DNA of 64,000 nucleotides from Ohtaekwangia sp035628875. Lineage in GTDB: Bacteria > Bacteroidota > Bacteroidia > Cytophagales > Cyclobacteriaceae. The translations under genes were made by a program, and so were the position numbers. The DNA lies in the NCBI GenBank assembly GCA_035628875.1, contig DASPIZ010000146.1:1-64000 (forward strand), read 5' to 3'. This document shows, piece by piece, positions 17,966 through 26,475 of the stretch; within the stretch, counting starts at the first letter, position 1; each line of letters begins with the position of its first letter. The notes beneath the pieces are model-generated. The model had not been told where the DNA came from, searched no databases, and saw only the letters and a program-made list of their open reading frames with translations.

Positions 17966-18121
17966 TTATTTCTTCGCCAGTGTTTCTTTCACCAGATCAG
18001 CGGGAACAATTTCCTCTCTGAAGGTATAAGCACCTGTTTTTTCAGACCTTACTGCACGGATCACTTTCGCAAAGCTCTTTCCGTCTGTTTTCTTGAGGGA
18101 TGCAACTACTTTCTTTGCCAT
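17966..18121 (-). CDS. DUF4295 family small protein
   Basis: The 51-residue basic protein begins MAKKVVASLKKTDGKSFAK and ends in VKETLAKK. It matches DUF4295, a Bacteroidota-specific small protein encoded right after L28 and L33; its function is unknown, and placement suggests a ribosome-linked role. The start is 2 nt from the end of rpmG, so it is coupled. It is too short for a 60-residue cutoff. Confidence 0.9.
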   Translation of the reverse strand: MAKKVVASLKKTDGKSFAKVIRAVRSEKTGAYTFREEIVPADLVKETLAKK

Positions 18122-18123
18122 GG

Positions 18124-18306
18124 TTATTTAATTTCTTTATGAACAGTAACTTTTTTCAACACCGGATTGTACTTTTTAAATTCCAATCGCTCGGTTGTGT
18201 TTTTACGATTTTTTGTGGTGATGTAACGGCTCATCCCGGGTAAACCGGTTGCCCTGTGCTCTGTGCACTCTAAGATCACCTGAATTCTGTTGCCTTTCTT
18301 TGCCAT
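18124..18306 (-). CDS. rpmG: 50S ribosomal protein L33
   Basis: The 60-residue protein has the L33 pattern VILECTEHRATG, SRYITTKNRKNT and LEFKKYNPVLKKVTVHKE. Only one cysteine is present, so it is the zinc-independent C-minus form. It is in the middle of rpmB-rpmG-DUF4295. Confidence 0.97.
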   Translation of the reverse strand: MAKKGNRIQVILECTEHRATGLPGMSRYITTKNRKNTTERLEFKKYNPVLKKVTVHKEIK

Positions 18307-18367
18307 TTCTTTATTCTTTAAAATTAACGGTCATGACATTGGATGAGTCACGCGTTAACGTTGTTTT

Positions 18368-18607
18368 CTATAATACCAGGTTACCGTTGGCGCGCGCTTC
18401 TTTCAATACGGCTGAAATACCATTTTTGTTGATGGTCTTGATTGCCTTCGTAGAAAGCTTTAACGTAATCCACTTATCTTCCTCAGGAATGTAAAAACGT
18501 TTCTTCTGAAGGTTCGGAAGAAATCTGCGTTTCGTCTTGTTATTCGCATGAGAAACGTTATTTCCAACCTGTGGTCTCTTACCTGTAATTTGACAAACTC
18601 GTGCCAT
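18368..18607 (-). CDS. rpmB: 50S ribosomal protein L28
   Basis: This 79-residue L28 protein begins MARVCQITGKRPQVGNNVSH and has KRRFLPNLQKKRF and KWITLKLSTKAIKTINKNG, all typical. It is the first gene of the operon that ends at the terminator at 17921-17944. A promoter candidate lies at 18647-18679. Confidence 0.97.
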   Translation of the reverse strand: MARVCQITGKRPQVGNNVSHANNKTKRRFLPNLQKKRFYIPEEDKWITLKLSTKAIKTINKNGISAVLKEARANGNLVL

Positions 18608-18646
18608 ATCTGCTCAATGTTTAAGTACCCCCTCTGAAAAGGGATT

Positions 18647-18679
18647 GCAAATATCGGTAAAAGCCACCCAATTATCCAA
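18647..18679 (-). promoter_or_regulatory. Probable promoter of rpmB operon
   Basis: Minus-strand TTG (18679-18677), a 21-nt spacer and GATATTTGC (18655-18647) fit the Bacteroidota pattern with one mismatch in the -7 box. The leader would be about 35 nt. Confidence 0.45.
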
Positions 18680-18709
18680 CCTCGACCGAAAATAATCCTT
18701 GACTAACGG

Positions 18710-19363
18710 TTAAAAAAGCCTGGAAACCAAGTTGTGGGGATCTAAACCGATAAAATTTTCGATAATCAGGTTAGTTTCACCCAGTTCTTCCGCCGTGTGT
18801 GTGGTGGTGATGCCCACTACTTTACATCCGGCTGCCTTTGCAGATTGAACGCCCGAAATGGAATCTTCCAACACCACGCAGTCTTTCGGATCATATCCTA
18901 GCGCTTCTGCTGTTTTCAGGTAAATTTCCGGATCGGGCTTCCCTTTATTCACAAAAGATTCATCCAAAATGGTTTGAAAGTATTTACCAGTATTGGTCTT
19001 CCGGAGGGTAAAATCAACATTTTCACGCGGTGCTGATGTTGCAATGGCCTTTGCATAGCCTTGTTTTTCAAGTTTCTCAAGAAAAGAGAGCAAACCATCC
19101 ACCGGCCTGATGGTATCCTCATAAAGATCGCGGAACAGCGCCTCTTTTTCGTCTGCGTAACGCTTAACCTGATCCGGACTTATTTCTCCAAACACTGCCG
19201 GAATCCAGTCTTTGTTCGTACGGCCATAAATTTTTCCGCGCAGCTGATCCTCGGTAAGGTTATGACCATGCTTCGTGCAGAATTGTTTCAAGGCAATTTT
19301 ATGGGCAGGATTGCTATCCACAATCACACCGTCCATATCAAATAAAAATCCGGTTTTTCCCAT
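18710..19363 (-). CDS. HAD-superfamily phosphatase (beta-phosphoglucomutase-like)
   Basis: This 217-residue HAD hydrolase of subfamily I has a small alpha-helical cap. Motif I is FLFDMDGVIVDS, with the nucleophile and acid/base Asp pair. Motif II is in IATSAP, the motif III Lys is in NKGKPDPE, and motif IV is VVLEDSISG. It may be a phosphoglucomutase-like or small sugar-phosphate phosphatase; the substrate cannot be read. It lies 29 bp downstream of the FG-GAP gene and has its own promoter candidate there. Confidence 0.92.
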   Translation of the reverse strand: MGKTGFLFDMDGVIVDSNPAHKIALKQFCTKHGHNLTEDQLRGKIYGRTNKDWIPAVFGEISPDQVKRYADEKEALFRDLYEDTIRPVDGLLSFLEKLEKQGYAKAIATSAPRENVDFTLRKTNTGKYFQTILDESFVNKGKPDPEIYLKTAEALGYDPKDCVVLEDSISGVQSAKAAGCKVVGITTTHTAEELGETNLIIENFIGLDPHNLVSRLF

Positions 19364-19379
19364 TGGCCATTATTTCACG

Positions 19380-19410
19380 GCAAAGATGCAGTCTATTCAT
19401 AAACAACCAA
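19380..19410 (-). promoter_or_regulatory. Probable promoter of the HAD phosphatase gene
   Basis: Minus-strand TTG (19410-19408), a 19-nt spacer and CATCTTTGC (19388-19380) make the same -7 box as at rpmH. It overlaps the last codons of the upstream FG-GAP gene. Confidence 0.45.
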
Positions 19411-21585
19411 TCTGCGAGAATAAAATTTATTGCCCACACTAAAGCGGAGCACATAAATACCGGCAGCGATCGATTCCAACGGCATTTGATTTATCTGATT
19501 TGGAATTAAAGGCATGGGCAGCGGCACCTCCTGGCCGTTAGAAGCATATACTTGTAGTGTAGCCACCCGGTTGATTAAAATATTTACATGATCGGCTTGC
19601 CTTTGCGGATTCGGATAAACCTGGATGATCACTTTTTCATCTTCTGTGGTTGCATTATTTTTTAGCACCCGCACACCGCCCAAGATACTACCCACCACGA
19701 TGGCTGGCTTTGACGTGCCATATAAGTTAACGATCGCGGGCCATATTCTTCCGCCAAGATCTGGACTGTAGTAATCGCCGGTTTGTTCGTTCAACACGAC
19801 ATTTAACATGGCAGTTTCTGAATCAGCTGCACTTTTATAATTGCTGATTATGCGAAGCTTTCCTGTTTGATCTGTCAGGATGAGGTCTGTCTTTCCATCG
19901 GCATTAAGATCACCCGTAGCCGCGGCGAGATTCGTCTCCATAACGCTCGCACCAATTCCAAGATATTGCGCAGTGCCGAGTACGAAGTTCAATGCTCCCG
20001 TGTTTTTCCAAAACTCCAGCGCGCCATTGCTTTTTCCTTTTAAGATATCGGGCCGTGCATCGTTGTCGACATGGGTGAGTAGCAGGTTTTCGGTTGCCGA
20101 TACCGAAAACGGAATCGGAACCAGTGGCTGGGATGTAAAGTCGAGACCGGTTCGCGTTTTGTTTGCTATGTAGTATAACGAGGTGGACGCTGTTTGCGAA
20201 GAAGTGGCGGTAAACACAAGATCGGCTTTTCCATCTTCGTTCACGTCGATAAACTGAATCTTTAGATTCCGGAATAAATACGTGCTAAGGCCAGCGAAAT
20301 CATCTTCGTAAAATTTAAACTCCGGGCTGATTGCTGTTCCGGTATTTTCGTATAGCCGTATCGTGGCGGGCAGACTGTTGTTGCTGATGAAGAGATCGTA
20401 GTCCCCGTCGGCATCAAAATCCGCGAAAGCGGGAACCGCATTGTCGCCAACATCGAGCATCGTTTCTTGCAGGAAATTCTTCTTCGACAAAACAAATTCA
20501 GGATGTTCTGTGGTGCCTGTATTCTTATAGAACCAGTTCGATTCCTTTAGATTAATGAACTGCCCGGGCTCTTGCGAAAAAATATTCGGTGACACCATCA
20601 GATCCTTTACGCCATCAAAATCAACGTCTTCAAAATACGGTGCAGGGTACACCGGAAAATGCGCCGGCGTTGCTGATGGGAAAGGAAAAAATTGCTGTAT
20701 GACAGGATTGTCGATATCCCCTTCGTTGGGCAGCGACCACAGAGAAGCACATTCTCCTTCAGACAATAACAGATCCATGCTAGCATCTCCATTGAAATCG
20801 AGCGCAAGCAAACTTTTTCCGCCGGCGTGTTCTGTTCTTCCCGACGTCGAGCAGGGATCACCATTAAATGACATCTCGCCGCAGTGACATTCGCGCACAT
20901 TTCCCCAGGCTTGAGTAACCAGTTTAAATTTTAAGGAGTCGCAGGTACCATAGTTTTCAAAACTCAGATTTTTATGAAGCTCAAATGTTCCTGCCGTGCC
21001 GAATTTCATACAAAAAATATCAAGGTCACCATCACCATCCACATCAGAAATAGAAGGGAGATCATCAAACTGAAGTTGTACGTTCACCAATCCCGAAAGG
21101 CCTTGTGAAAGCAGTGCATCGCTGCTGGAAGTTGGCGAAACGTAAAACCGGAAATGCTCCCATTGGAGGGTTTGATCATCGGAAATATTGGTGAACACGC
21201 GGATGCCAAAAAGATCGCCTGTAAAAAGGTCTTTCCGCCCGTCGCAATTGTAATCCCGGAGCAACACCCAGTTAAGCAATTCTTCCGGAAACAACGCTTC
21301 GTACTCCGGCGCATACTGATAGGTATTATTTACGTTGAGATACGTAATTATCTTTTGCGCCATCCGATCGAATATCACCAGATCATCTTCGTTGTCATGG
21401 TTGAGATCCATGGTATTGTATTGCGCTGCATTCAAACCGCCGCTCCACGGTGCGCTTAACAATTCCTGGTTCTCGTCGGTTAGTGGTACTGCCTTATCCA
21501 AAACATACGTAAACTGCGCCTGCAGCAGCAGCGGAAACAGCAGAAACGAAACAAGAAGGAGACGGATCATTAAAATATTTTTCAT
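19393..21585 (-). CDS. Secreted FG-GAP/VCBS repeat protein with type IX sorting domain
   Basis: The 730-residue exported protein begins with a signal peptide (ending LLLQAQ). It contains many FG-GAP/VCBS-like repeats with calcium-loop motifs such as DLNHDNEDDL, DVDGDGDLDI, DFDADGDYDL, DVNEDGKADL and DLNADGKTDL, which predict a beta-propeller. The last 80 or so residues (VYPNPQR onward, ending in GIYVLRFSVGNKFYSRRLVVYE) form a type A type IX secretion (Por) sorting domain. It is therefore probably displayed or released at the cell surface. Ligand unknown. Confidence 0.93.
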   Translation of the reverse strand: MKNILMIRLLLVSFLLFPLLLQAQFTYVLDKAVPLTDENQELLSAPWSGGLNAAQYNTMDLNHDNEDDLVIFDRMAQKIITYLNVNNTYQYAPEYEALFPEELLNWVLLRDYNCDGRKDLFTGDLFGIRVFTNISDDQTLQWEHFRFYVSPTSSSDALLSQGLSGLVNVQLQFDDLPSISDVDGDGDLDIFCMKFGTAGTFELHKNLSFENYGTCDSLKFKLVTQAWGNVRECHCGEMSFNGDPCSTSGRTEHAGGKSLLALDFNGDASMDLLLSEGECASLWSLPNEGDIDNPVIQQFFPFPSATPAHFPVYPAPYFEDVDFDGVKDLMVSPNIFSQEPGQFINLKESNWFYKNTGTTEHPEFVLSKKNFLQETMLDVGDNAVPAFADFDADGDYDLFISNNSLPATIRLYENTGTAISPEFKFYEDDFAGLSTYLFRNLKIQFIDVNEDGKADLVFTATSSQTASTSLYYIANKTRTGLDFTSQPLVPIPFSVSATENLLLTHVDNDARPDILKGKSNGALEFWKNTGALNFVLGTAQYLGIGASVMETNLAAATGDLNADGKTDLILTDQTGKLRIISNYKSAADSETAMLNVVLNEQTGDYYSPDLGGRIWPAIVNLYGTSKPAIVVGSILGGVRVLKNNATTEDEKVIIQVYPNPQRQADHVNILINRVATLQVYASNGQEVPLPMPLIPNQINQMPLESIAAGIYVLRFSVGNKFYSRRLVVYE

Positions 21586-21638
21586 TTACAATAACGTAAG
21601 CCATGAGCAGCCTGTTATCTTTCCAGCAAGATAATTAT

Positions 21639-21671
21639 GCAAACGTAAATCACTGTCTGCCGGACAGCAAA
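21639..21671 (-). promoter_or_regulatory. Promoter of the FG-GAP protein gene
   Basis: Minus-strand TTTG (21671-21668), a 20-nt spacer and TACGTTTGC (21647-21639) match both consensus boxes exactly. It lies about 54 bp upstream of the ATG. The spacer contains a small hairpin, CTGTC/GACAG (21653-21667). Confidence 0.65.
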
Positions 21672-21679
21672 TTTTAGCC

Positions 21680-22963
21680 ATGAATACAAATGAATTATAC
21701 ACGCGGTACCTCGAATCGTCAGGTATTTCTACCGATACACGCCATATCAAAACCGGTTCAATCTTTTTTGCTTTGCGCGGCGAGCGCTTCAACGCCAATG
21801 AATTTGCCCGTCAGGCCCTGGATAATGGCGCAATTTACGCCGTGATCGACGATCCGAAATATGCAGATCATGACCATTGTATCCTGGTGCCCGATGTACT
21901 GAAAAGCTTGCAAGATCTGGCACGCCAACATCGTGCAAACCTGAACATCCCCATTGTTGGCCTTACGGGATCAAACGGAAAAACAACCAGTAAAGAACTG
22001 GTGTGTGCCGTGTTAAACAAAAAGTTTAAAACGTTCGCCACACATGGTAATCTTAACAATCACATTGGTGTTCCCCTAAGCATTCTTTCCATCGACAAGA
22101 TGGATGAAATGGCGGTTATCGAAATGGGCGCCAACCACCTCGGTGAGATTGCCTTATTGTGTACAATTGCCAATCCGACGCACGGATTTATTACCAACAT
22201 TGGAAAAGCACACATCGGTATGTTCGGTGGATTTGAAAATATCATCCGTGCAAAATCAGAATTGTATCAGCATCTGCTTACGACAGGCGGAACTGTTTTT
22301 ATCAATTCACAAAATGAAATCCTCTCCAACATGGCGAAGCGATTCCAACATCCTGTCATGTACCCTTCTGCTGGTGACTTTTTTCATTGTACCCTCGTTT
22401 CGGCGGATCCTTTTATCAAGTACCAAACGGAAAAAAATGAATTAGTTGAAACCCATTTGATTGGCGCTTACAATTTTGAAAATATTGCCGCGGCTCTGTG
22501 TATTGGAAAATATTTTGGTGTTGACTCGACGAAGGCTAATGAAGCGATTGCGGATTACCTCCCACAAAATATGCGTTCGCAAGTAGTAACGAAAGGGACG
22601 AACACCATCATCCTCGATGCATACAATGCAAACCCAACCTCAATGCAGGCTGCAATCGAGAACCTTGCAGCCATGAAGGCAGCGAGAAAAGTCCTCATTT
22701 TAGGCGATATGTTTGAACTTGAAGCCGAAGCCGAAAAAGAACACCAGCTTCTTGGAAAGCTTATCCAGGAAAAAGGATTCAATGAAATTTATCTTTGTGG
22801 CACGCTGATGAAGATTGCGCAACTGGAAATTCCTTCGGCAAAACAATTTTCCAATCGCGATGATTTGATTGAAACACTTAAAGCCAATGACTTCTCCGAT
22901 GCCGTTATCCTGGTGAAAGCTTCACGCGGAATTGGACTGGAAGCGATTGTCGATTATTTGTAA
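21680..22963 (+). CDS. murF: UDP-N-acetylmuramoyl-tripeptide--D-alanyl-D-alanine ligase MurF
   Basis: MurF adds D-Ala-D-Ala to the UDP-MurNAc-tripeptide in the cytoplasm, the last soluble step of the peptidoglycan precursor. The 427-residue protein has a Mur-ligase N-terminal domain with DTRHIKTGSIFFALRGERFNAN and an ATP loop VGLTGSNGKTTSKEL (residues 93-107). Further features are the VIEMGANHLGEI and NIGKAHIGMFGG motifs and a C-terminal domain with DAYNANPTSM. It stands alone, outside a dcw cluster. Confidence 0.96.
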   Translation: MNTNELYTRYLESSGISTDTRHIKTGSIFFALRGERFNANEFARQALDNGAIYAVIDDPKYADHDHCILVPDVLKSLQDLARQHRANLNIPIVGLTGSNGKTTSKELVCAVLNKKFKTFATHGNLNNHIGVPLSILSIDKMDEMAVIEMGANHLGEIALLCTIANPTHGFITNIGKAHIGMFGGFENIIRAKSELYQHLLTTGGTVFINSQNEILSNMAKRFQHPVMYPSAGDFFHCTLVSADPFIKYQTEKNELVETHLIGAYNFENIAAALCIGKYFGVDSTKANEAIADYLPQNMRSQVVTKGTNTIILDAYNANPTSMQAAIENLAAMKAARKVLILGDMFELEAEAEKEHQLLGKLIQEKGFNEIYLCGTLMKIAQLEIPSAKQFSNRDDLIETLKANDFSDAVILVKASRGIGLEAIVDYL

Positions 22964-23029
22964 TGGGATCCTTGTACAATTACATTGAAAAACAGATTAA
23001 GTTCTTAAAAAATAATACCTAACGCAAAA

Positions 23030-23692
23030 ATGAATTTCGAAGCTGCTTTTAATTTCCTGCAAAAACTTTCAAAAAATAATAACCGCGAATGGTTTGAAAA
23101 GAACAAACCAAAGTACCTCGACATAAAAGCTGATTTTGAAACGTTCGTTACAGACCTGTATGAGGGGATGCTTGAATTCGACGACTCCCTTGCCGGACAG
23201 GATCCTAAAAAACTTCTGTTCCGTATCTACCGCGACGTTCGTTTCAGCAAAGACAAACGCCCCTACAAGAAAAATATCAGCGCTGCATTTTCCTCTGCGG
23301 GTAAAGGCATGGCCCGTCCCGGATATTATTTGCACATAGAACCGGGAGATAAAAGTTTTATTGGTATCGGATTGTATTCACCCATTCCAGAAACATTACA
23401 GAAAGTGCGGCAGGAAATTGATTATAACGGCGACAACCTGAAACAAATTCTTACCGATAAAAAATTCAAGAAATATTTCCCAGCGCTCTGGAATGAAGAC
23501 ACCCTAAAAACATCACCGAAAGGTTACGACAAAGATCATCCTTACATGGCATGGCTAAAACTAAAGAGCTTCATTGTAACGCATTCTTTTCCGGACACGA
23601 TAGTGACGAGCAAAAAATTTAAAACACAAGTGTTAACCATGATGAAAGAAGGAAAGCGGTTGAATGATTTTTTGGGAGAGGCGATGGGATAG
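23030..23692 (+). CDS. DUF2461 domain-containing protein
   Basis: The 220-residue protein has the DUF2461 (TIGR02453) pattern: an N-terminal NNREWFEKNKPKYLDIK, RIYRDVRFSKDKRPYKKNISAAF in the middle, and a PGYYLHIEPGDKSFIGIGLY block. No signal or membrane segment is seen. The family is widespread and of unknown function. It follows murF by 66 nt on the same strand and may be read from the same transcript. Confidence 0.93.
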   Translation: MNFEAAFNFLQKLSKNNNREWFEKNKPKYLDIKADFETFVTDLYEGMLEFDDSLAGQDPKKLLFRIYRDVRFSKDKRPYKKNISAAFSSAGKGMARPGYYLHIEPGDKSFIGIGLYSPIPETLQKVRQEIDYNGDNLKQILTDKKFKKYFPALWNEDTLKTSPKGYDKDHPYMAWLKLKSFIVTHSFPDTIVTSKKFKTQVLTMMKEGKRLNDFLGEAMG

Positions 23693-23795
23693 AGGTTTTT
23701 ACCGTAACGGATACGCGAGCTACTTTGCTCATAACACAAAACGCTTAGAACCAAAATCATTTGTTAACTTAAAGGGACCAAAATGGTTGGAGGCC

Positions 23796-24020
23796 ATGGA
23801 AACTAACAAGATAGACGTAGCGGAAACTATATTTCGGATGATTAAAAATCTGAGTGCCGAGATAAAACTTGAGCTCATCAGCAAAATTACGGACTCCTTG
23901 AAAGGAACAAAAAACGAAGCCAGGGATGATTCGTGGAGGCAGTAGTTTGGCGCATGGAAATCTGACGAAAGTGCTGAAGAACTTATTGAAGAGATAAGAG
24001 CAAACCGACATACCAGATAG
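23796..24020 (+). pseudogene. Antitoxin-like gene interrupted by an in-frame stop
   Basis: From the Met of METNKIDVAETIF (23796) the frame runs to a TAG at 23943-23945, then continues in the same frame as FGAWKSDESAEELIEEIRANR to a second stop at 24018-24020. The tail is the conserved C-terminal block (YGAWKSDxSAEEIIDEIRxSR-like) that I know from Bacteroidota type II antitoxins paired with PIN toxins. It would be 74 residues if the TAG were a sense codon. No toxin gene follows. So this looks like a dead antitoxin whose partner has been lost. Confidence 0.65.
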
Positions 24021-24061
24021 ATGTCAACTCAATTTAAAGCTGATTTTTCAGAGACCTCAAC

Positions 24062-24943
24062 ATGGATAAACTATTCAAGCCCGAACACGTTAGCCTAAAA
24101 GACCATCCAGAAATAACGGAGCGAACAATTCAAGATAAAATTGCGCAAGACCCGACAATTCTTGGACTTGGTGACCTAATACTAAAGGATAAAGAACGGA
24201 TGCAACCGAGGGCGGGACGTTTAGACATTTTATTACATGACCCTGAATTAAATAGAAGATATGAAGTTGAGATTCAGCTCGGCAAATCGGACGAGAGCCA
24301 TATTATCAGAACAATTGAATATTGGGATATCGAGAGAAAAAGATACCCACAATATGATCATTGTGCCGTAATTATTGCGGAAGATATAACTAGCAGATTT
24401 CTAAACGTTATTGGACTCTTCAATGGTTTCATTCCCTTAATAGCAATCCAAATGAAAGCCTACAAGTTTGACGACCGAACTGCGCTTGTATTTACCAAAG
24501 TTCTTGATGAAATGACATTGGGGTTTGAAGAAGATGAGGAGAATGAAATCGAACAAATTTCAACAAACCGGGATTTTTGGACTCAAAAGAAGGCATCGAA
24601 TGAAACAGTACAAATAGCAGACAAAATATTAGGAATCTTTAACGACCTTTCACCAGGCCATGAGTTCAGATATACGAGAGTTGACATTAGGTTGAGCGTA
24701 AACGGACAACATATTCCCTACATTATAATTAAGCCAAGAAAGAAGAAACACATTGTATTAATAATCCGGACTACAAAAACTGACGAAATTGATAAACTCA
24801 TTGAGGACAACGACCTTGACGATATGGGTTACATGGCTAAAGGGACAAAGTATCGTATAAGAATCAGTAACGAAGATGTGAACACTAAAAAAGAAGCAAT
24901 AAAAGAAATAGTAGAACTGGCGGAAAAAAAATATAATGACTGA
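24062..24943 (+). CDS. Hypothetical protein with PD-(D/E)XK-like core
   Basis: This 293-residue cytoplasmic protein does not belong to a family I can name. Residues about 50-85 read RAGRLDILLHD, then YEVEIQLGKSDESHIIRTIEYWD. The GRxD...E-x-E-x-Q spacing resembles a PD-(D/E)XK or NucS-like nuclease fold with Gln in place of the usual Lys. The C-terminal third (RYTRVDIRLSVNGQHIPYIIIKPRKKKHIVLIIR) looks like a separate alpha/beta domain. It lies in the accessory patch directly after the broken antitoxin gene. A defence or DNA-processing role is possible but unproven. Confidence 0.75.
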   Translation: MDKLFKPEHVSLKDHPEITERTIQDKIAQDPTILGLGDLILKDKERMQPRAGRLDILLHDPELNRRYEVEIQLGKSDESHIIRTIEYWDIERKRYPQYDHCAVIIAEDITSRFLNVIGLFNGFIPLIAIQMKAYKFDDRTALVFTKVLDEMTLGFEEDEENEIEQISTNRDFWTQKKASNETVQIADKILGIFNDLSPGHEFRYTRVDIRLSVNGQHIPYIIIKPRKKKHIVLIIRTTKTDEIDKLIEDNDLDDMGYMAKGTKYRIRISNEDVNTKKEAIKEIVELAEKKYND

Positions 24944-24971
24944 TGAGCTGCCCAGCGCAAATCGAAAAATC

Positions 24972-25427
24972 ATGAAAAAAACCAGTGTTTTATTTTTCCT
25001 AATCTTTATTTGCCCAACTATCAAATTATATTGTCAAAATATCTTTCCAGAAAAATTTGATGATTGTAATACAGACCGTTTTGCGTTAGAAAGCGACACC
25101 ACCACAGCTAAAATTCAGGATGAACAGTTATTTAATATCCTGGCATCATTTGATGAAAAAACGAGAAAAAGAATAAGAGGAACGCTCTCGCTTCAAATTA
25201 TAGTGAGTTTAGATGGAAACTCTTGTTTGATAAGCTTGAAAAATGACACCAATATAAAAACCAAAAACCTTAATCTGAAGCAAAAGATTGATCACGAATT
25301 AAAATGGAATAATCTACACGAAAGGGTTGCTGCAATAATTGTCTTTAGATTTGAAGAAAATGGAACAAAGTTCAAACGTTTAGGGATGAATGCTAACAAA
25401 GGCATTCATGAATTATCCAACAACTGA
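24972..25427 (+). CDS. Secreted hypothetical protein, TonB C-terminal-like
   Basis: Starting at MKKTSVLFFLIF (24972) the product has a signal peptide of about 20 residues ending IKLYCQ and a mature part of about 130 residues. The region TRKRIRGTLSLQIIVSLDGNSCLISLKND followed by LKQKIDHELKWNNL and AAIIVFRFEENGTKFKRLGMN resembles the strand-helix-strand layout of TonB C-terminal domains found in secreted Bacteroidota proteins. That is a weak similarity. An earlier ATG at 24936 overlaps the previous gene. Confidence 0.7.
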   Translation: MKKTSVLFFLIFICPTIKLYCQNIFPEKFDDCNTDRFALESDTTTAKIQDEQLFNILASFDEKTRKRIRGTLSLQIIVSLDGNSCLISLKNDTNIKTKNLNLKQKIDHELKWNNLHERVAAIIVFRFEENGTKFKRLGMNANKGIHELSNN

Positions 25428-25893
25428 AAAATTTACATTTGCACGAAGTTTTAACACAGGGCACACCGAACTTGCTTCACGACAGGTGCTACGCTAAAGG
25501 CGAAGCTTGTTAACAAATTCCATCACCTCGCCTGTACAGGAACTTACACTTTTTCAAAAATCTGTATCCTTCGATACCTTCGTCTCAGCCGCGGAGTATC
25601 CTATTGCTAACGATAAAACGCAGCATCTAGTCAGATAAAAGGTGCCATGTTGAACTGATAGAGAATTCTATTAAACCTCTTTGCCTTCAAATCATCAGGA
25701 AGAAAAATGCTCTCGCGGAAATAGCCTGGATCTTTTTCATACCATACCATTCATTCCCAGTGCACACTGTTATAAACCACGGCGAGCATGGTATGAAATT
25801 TTCTGTTAATTTGGAGTGTGCCTGGCTTTTAGCCTTTATCGTTTAGCAGCCAGGTTCATCCTAACAGCAGTCAACAACTCCAACATCAAACAA
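25428..25893 (-). other. Gene-free stretch with a decayed coding segment
   Basis: No intact gene was found in these 466 bases. On the minus strand between about 25830 and 25636 one frame reads like protein (HTMLAVVYNSVHWE, stop, MVWYEKDPGYFRESIFLPDD and on to NMAPFI, then a stop). It looks like the remains of a gene I cannot name. On the plus strand TACATTTGC (25434-25442) is a perfect -7 element without a -33 partner. The rest holds nothing recognisable. Confidence 0.4.
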
Positions 25894-26442
25894 ATGAAGC
25901 GAAAAATAAAATTACAAATTCAAATGTCAGTAGACGGTTTTATAGCCGGACCCGATGGAAACATGGAATGGATGCAGTGGAATTGGGATGATCAACTAAA
26001 AGGCTACGTCAGGCAATTAACCGAATCAATGGACTGTATTATTCTTGGGAGGAAACTTGCCGAAGGTTTTATTCCATATTGGTCCAGTCATCCGGATGAC
26101 GAAGGCGCAGAAAATATTAATAAAACACGAAAGGTAGTGTTCTCCAAAACCCTGAAAAAATCTCCATGGGAAACTGCGACAATAGCATCAGGAGATTTGG
26201 TTGACGAAATTACAAAACTAAAAAATCAAAGTGGCAAGGATATCATCGTGTATGGCGGTGCCAACTTTGTTACAAATCTTATAAAGCATAAACTTATTGA
26301 TGAGTTTCATTTCTTAGTCAATCCAACACTGCTGGGAAGTGGTATGAGTATATTCAAGGCTATACCACAATCGAACTTAAAATTGAAAAAGGCCATGGGT
26401 TTTGAATGTGGCATTAGCGTGTTGAATTATGAGCTCGTGTAA
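25894..26442 (+). CDS. Dihydrofolate reductase family protein (RibD C-terminal type)
   Basis: The 182-residue protein matches the RibD_C/YyaP-YwjB group of dihydrofolate reductase-like NADPH enzymes. Seen are IQMSVDGFIAGPDGNMEWMQWNWDD, CIILGRKLAEGF and DIIVYGGANFVTNLIKHKLIDEFHFLVNPTLLGSG. The natural substrate is unknown for most members. I use the Met of MKRKIKLQIQ (25894); an earlier in-frame start at 25816 adds nothing conserved. Confidence 0.92.
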   Translation: MKRKIKLQIQMSVDGFIAGPDGNMEWMQWNWDDQLKGYVRQLTESMDCIILGRKLAEGFIPYWSSHPDDEGAENINKTRKVVFSKTLKKSPWETATIASGDLVDEITKLKNQSGKDIIVYGGANFVTNLIKHKLIDEFHFLVNPTLLGSGMSIFKAIPQSNLKLKKAMGFECGISVLNYELV

Positions 26443-26475
26443 GCGTAATCGAATTGCTAATCGACTAAACAAATC

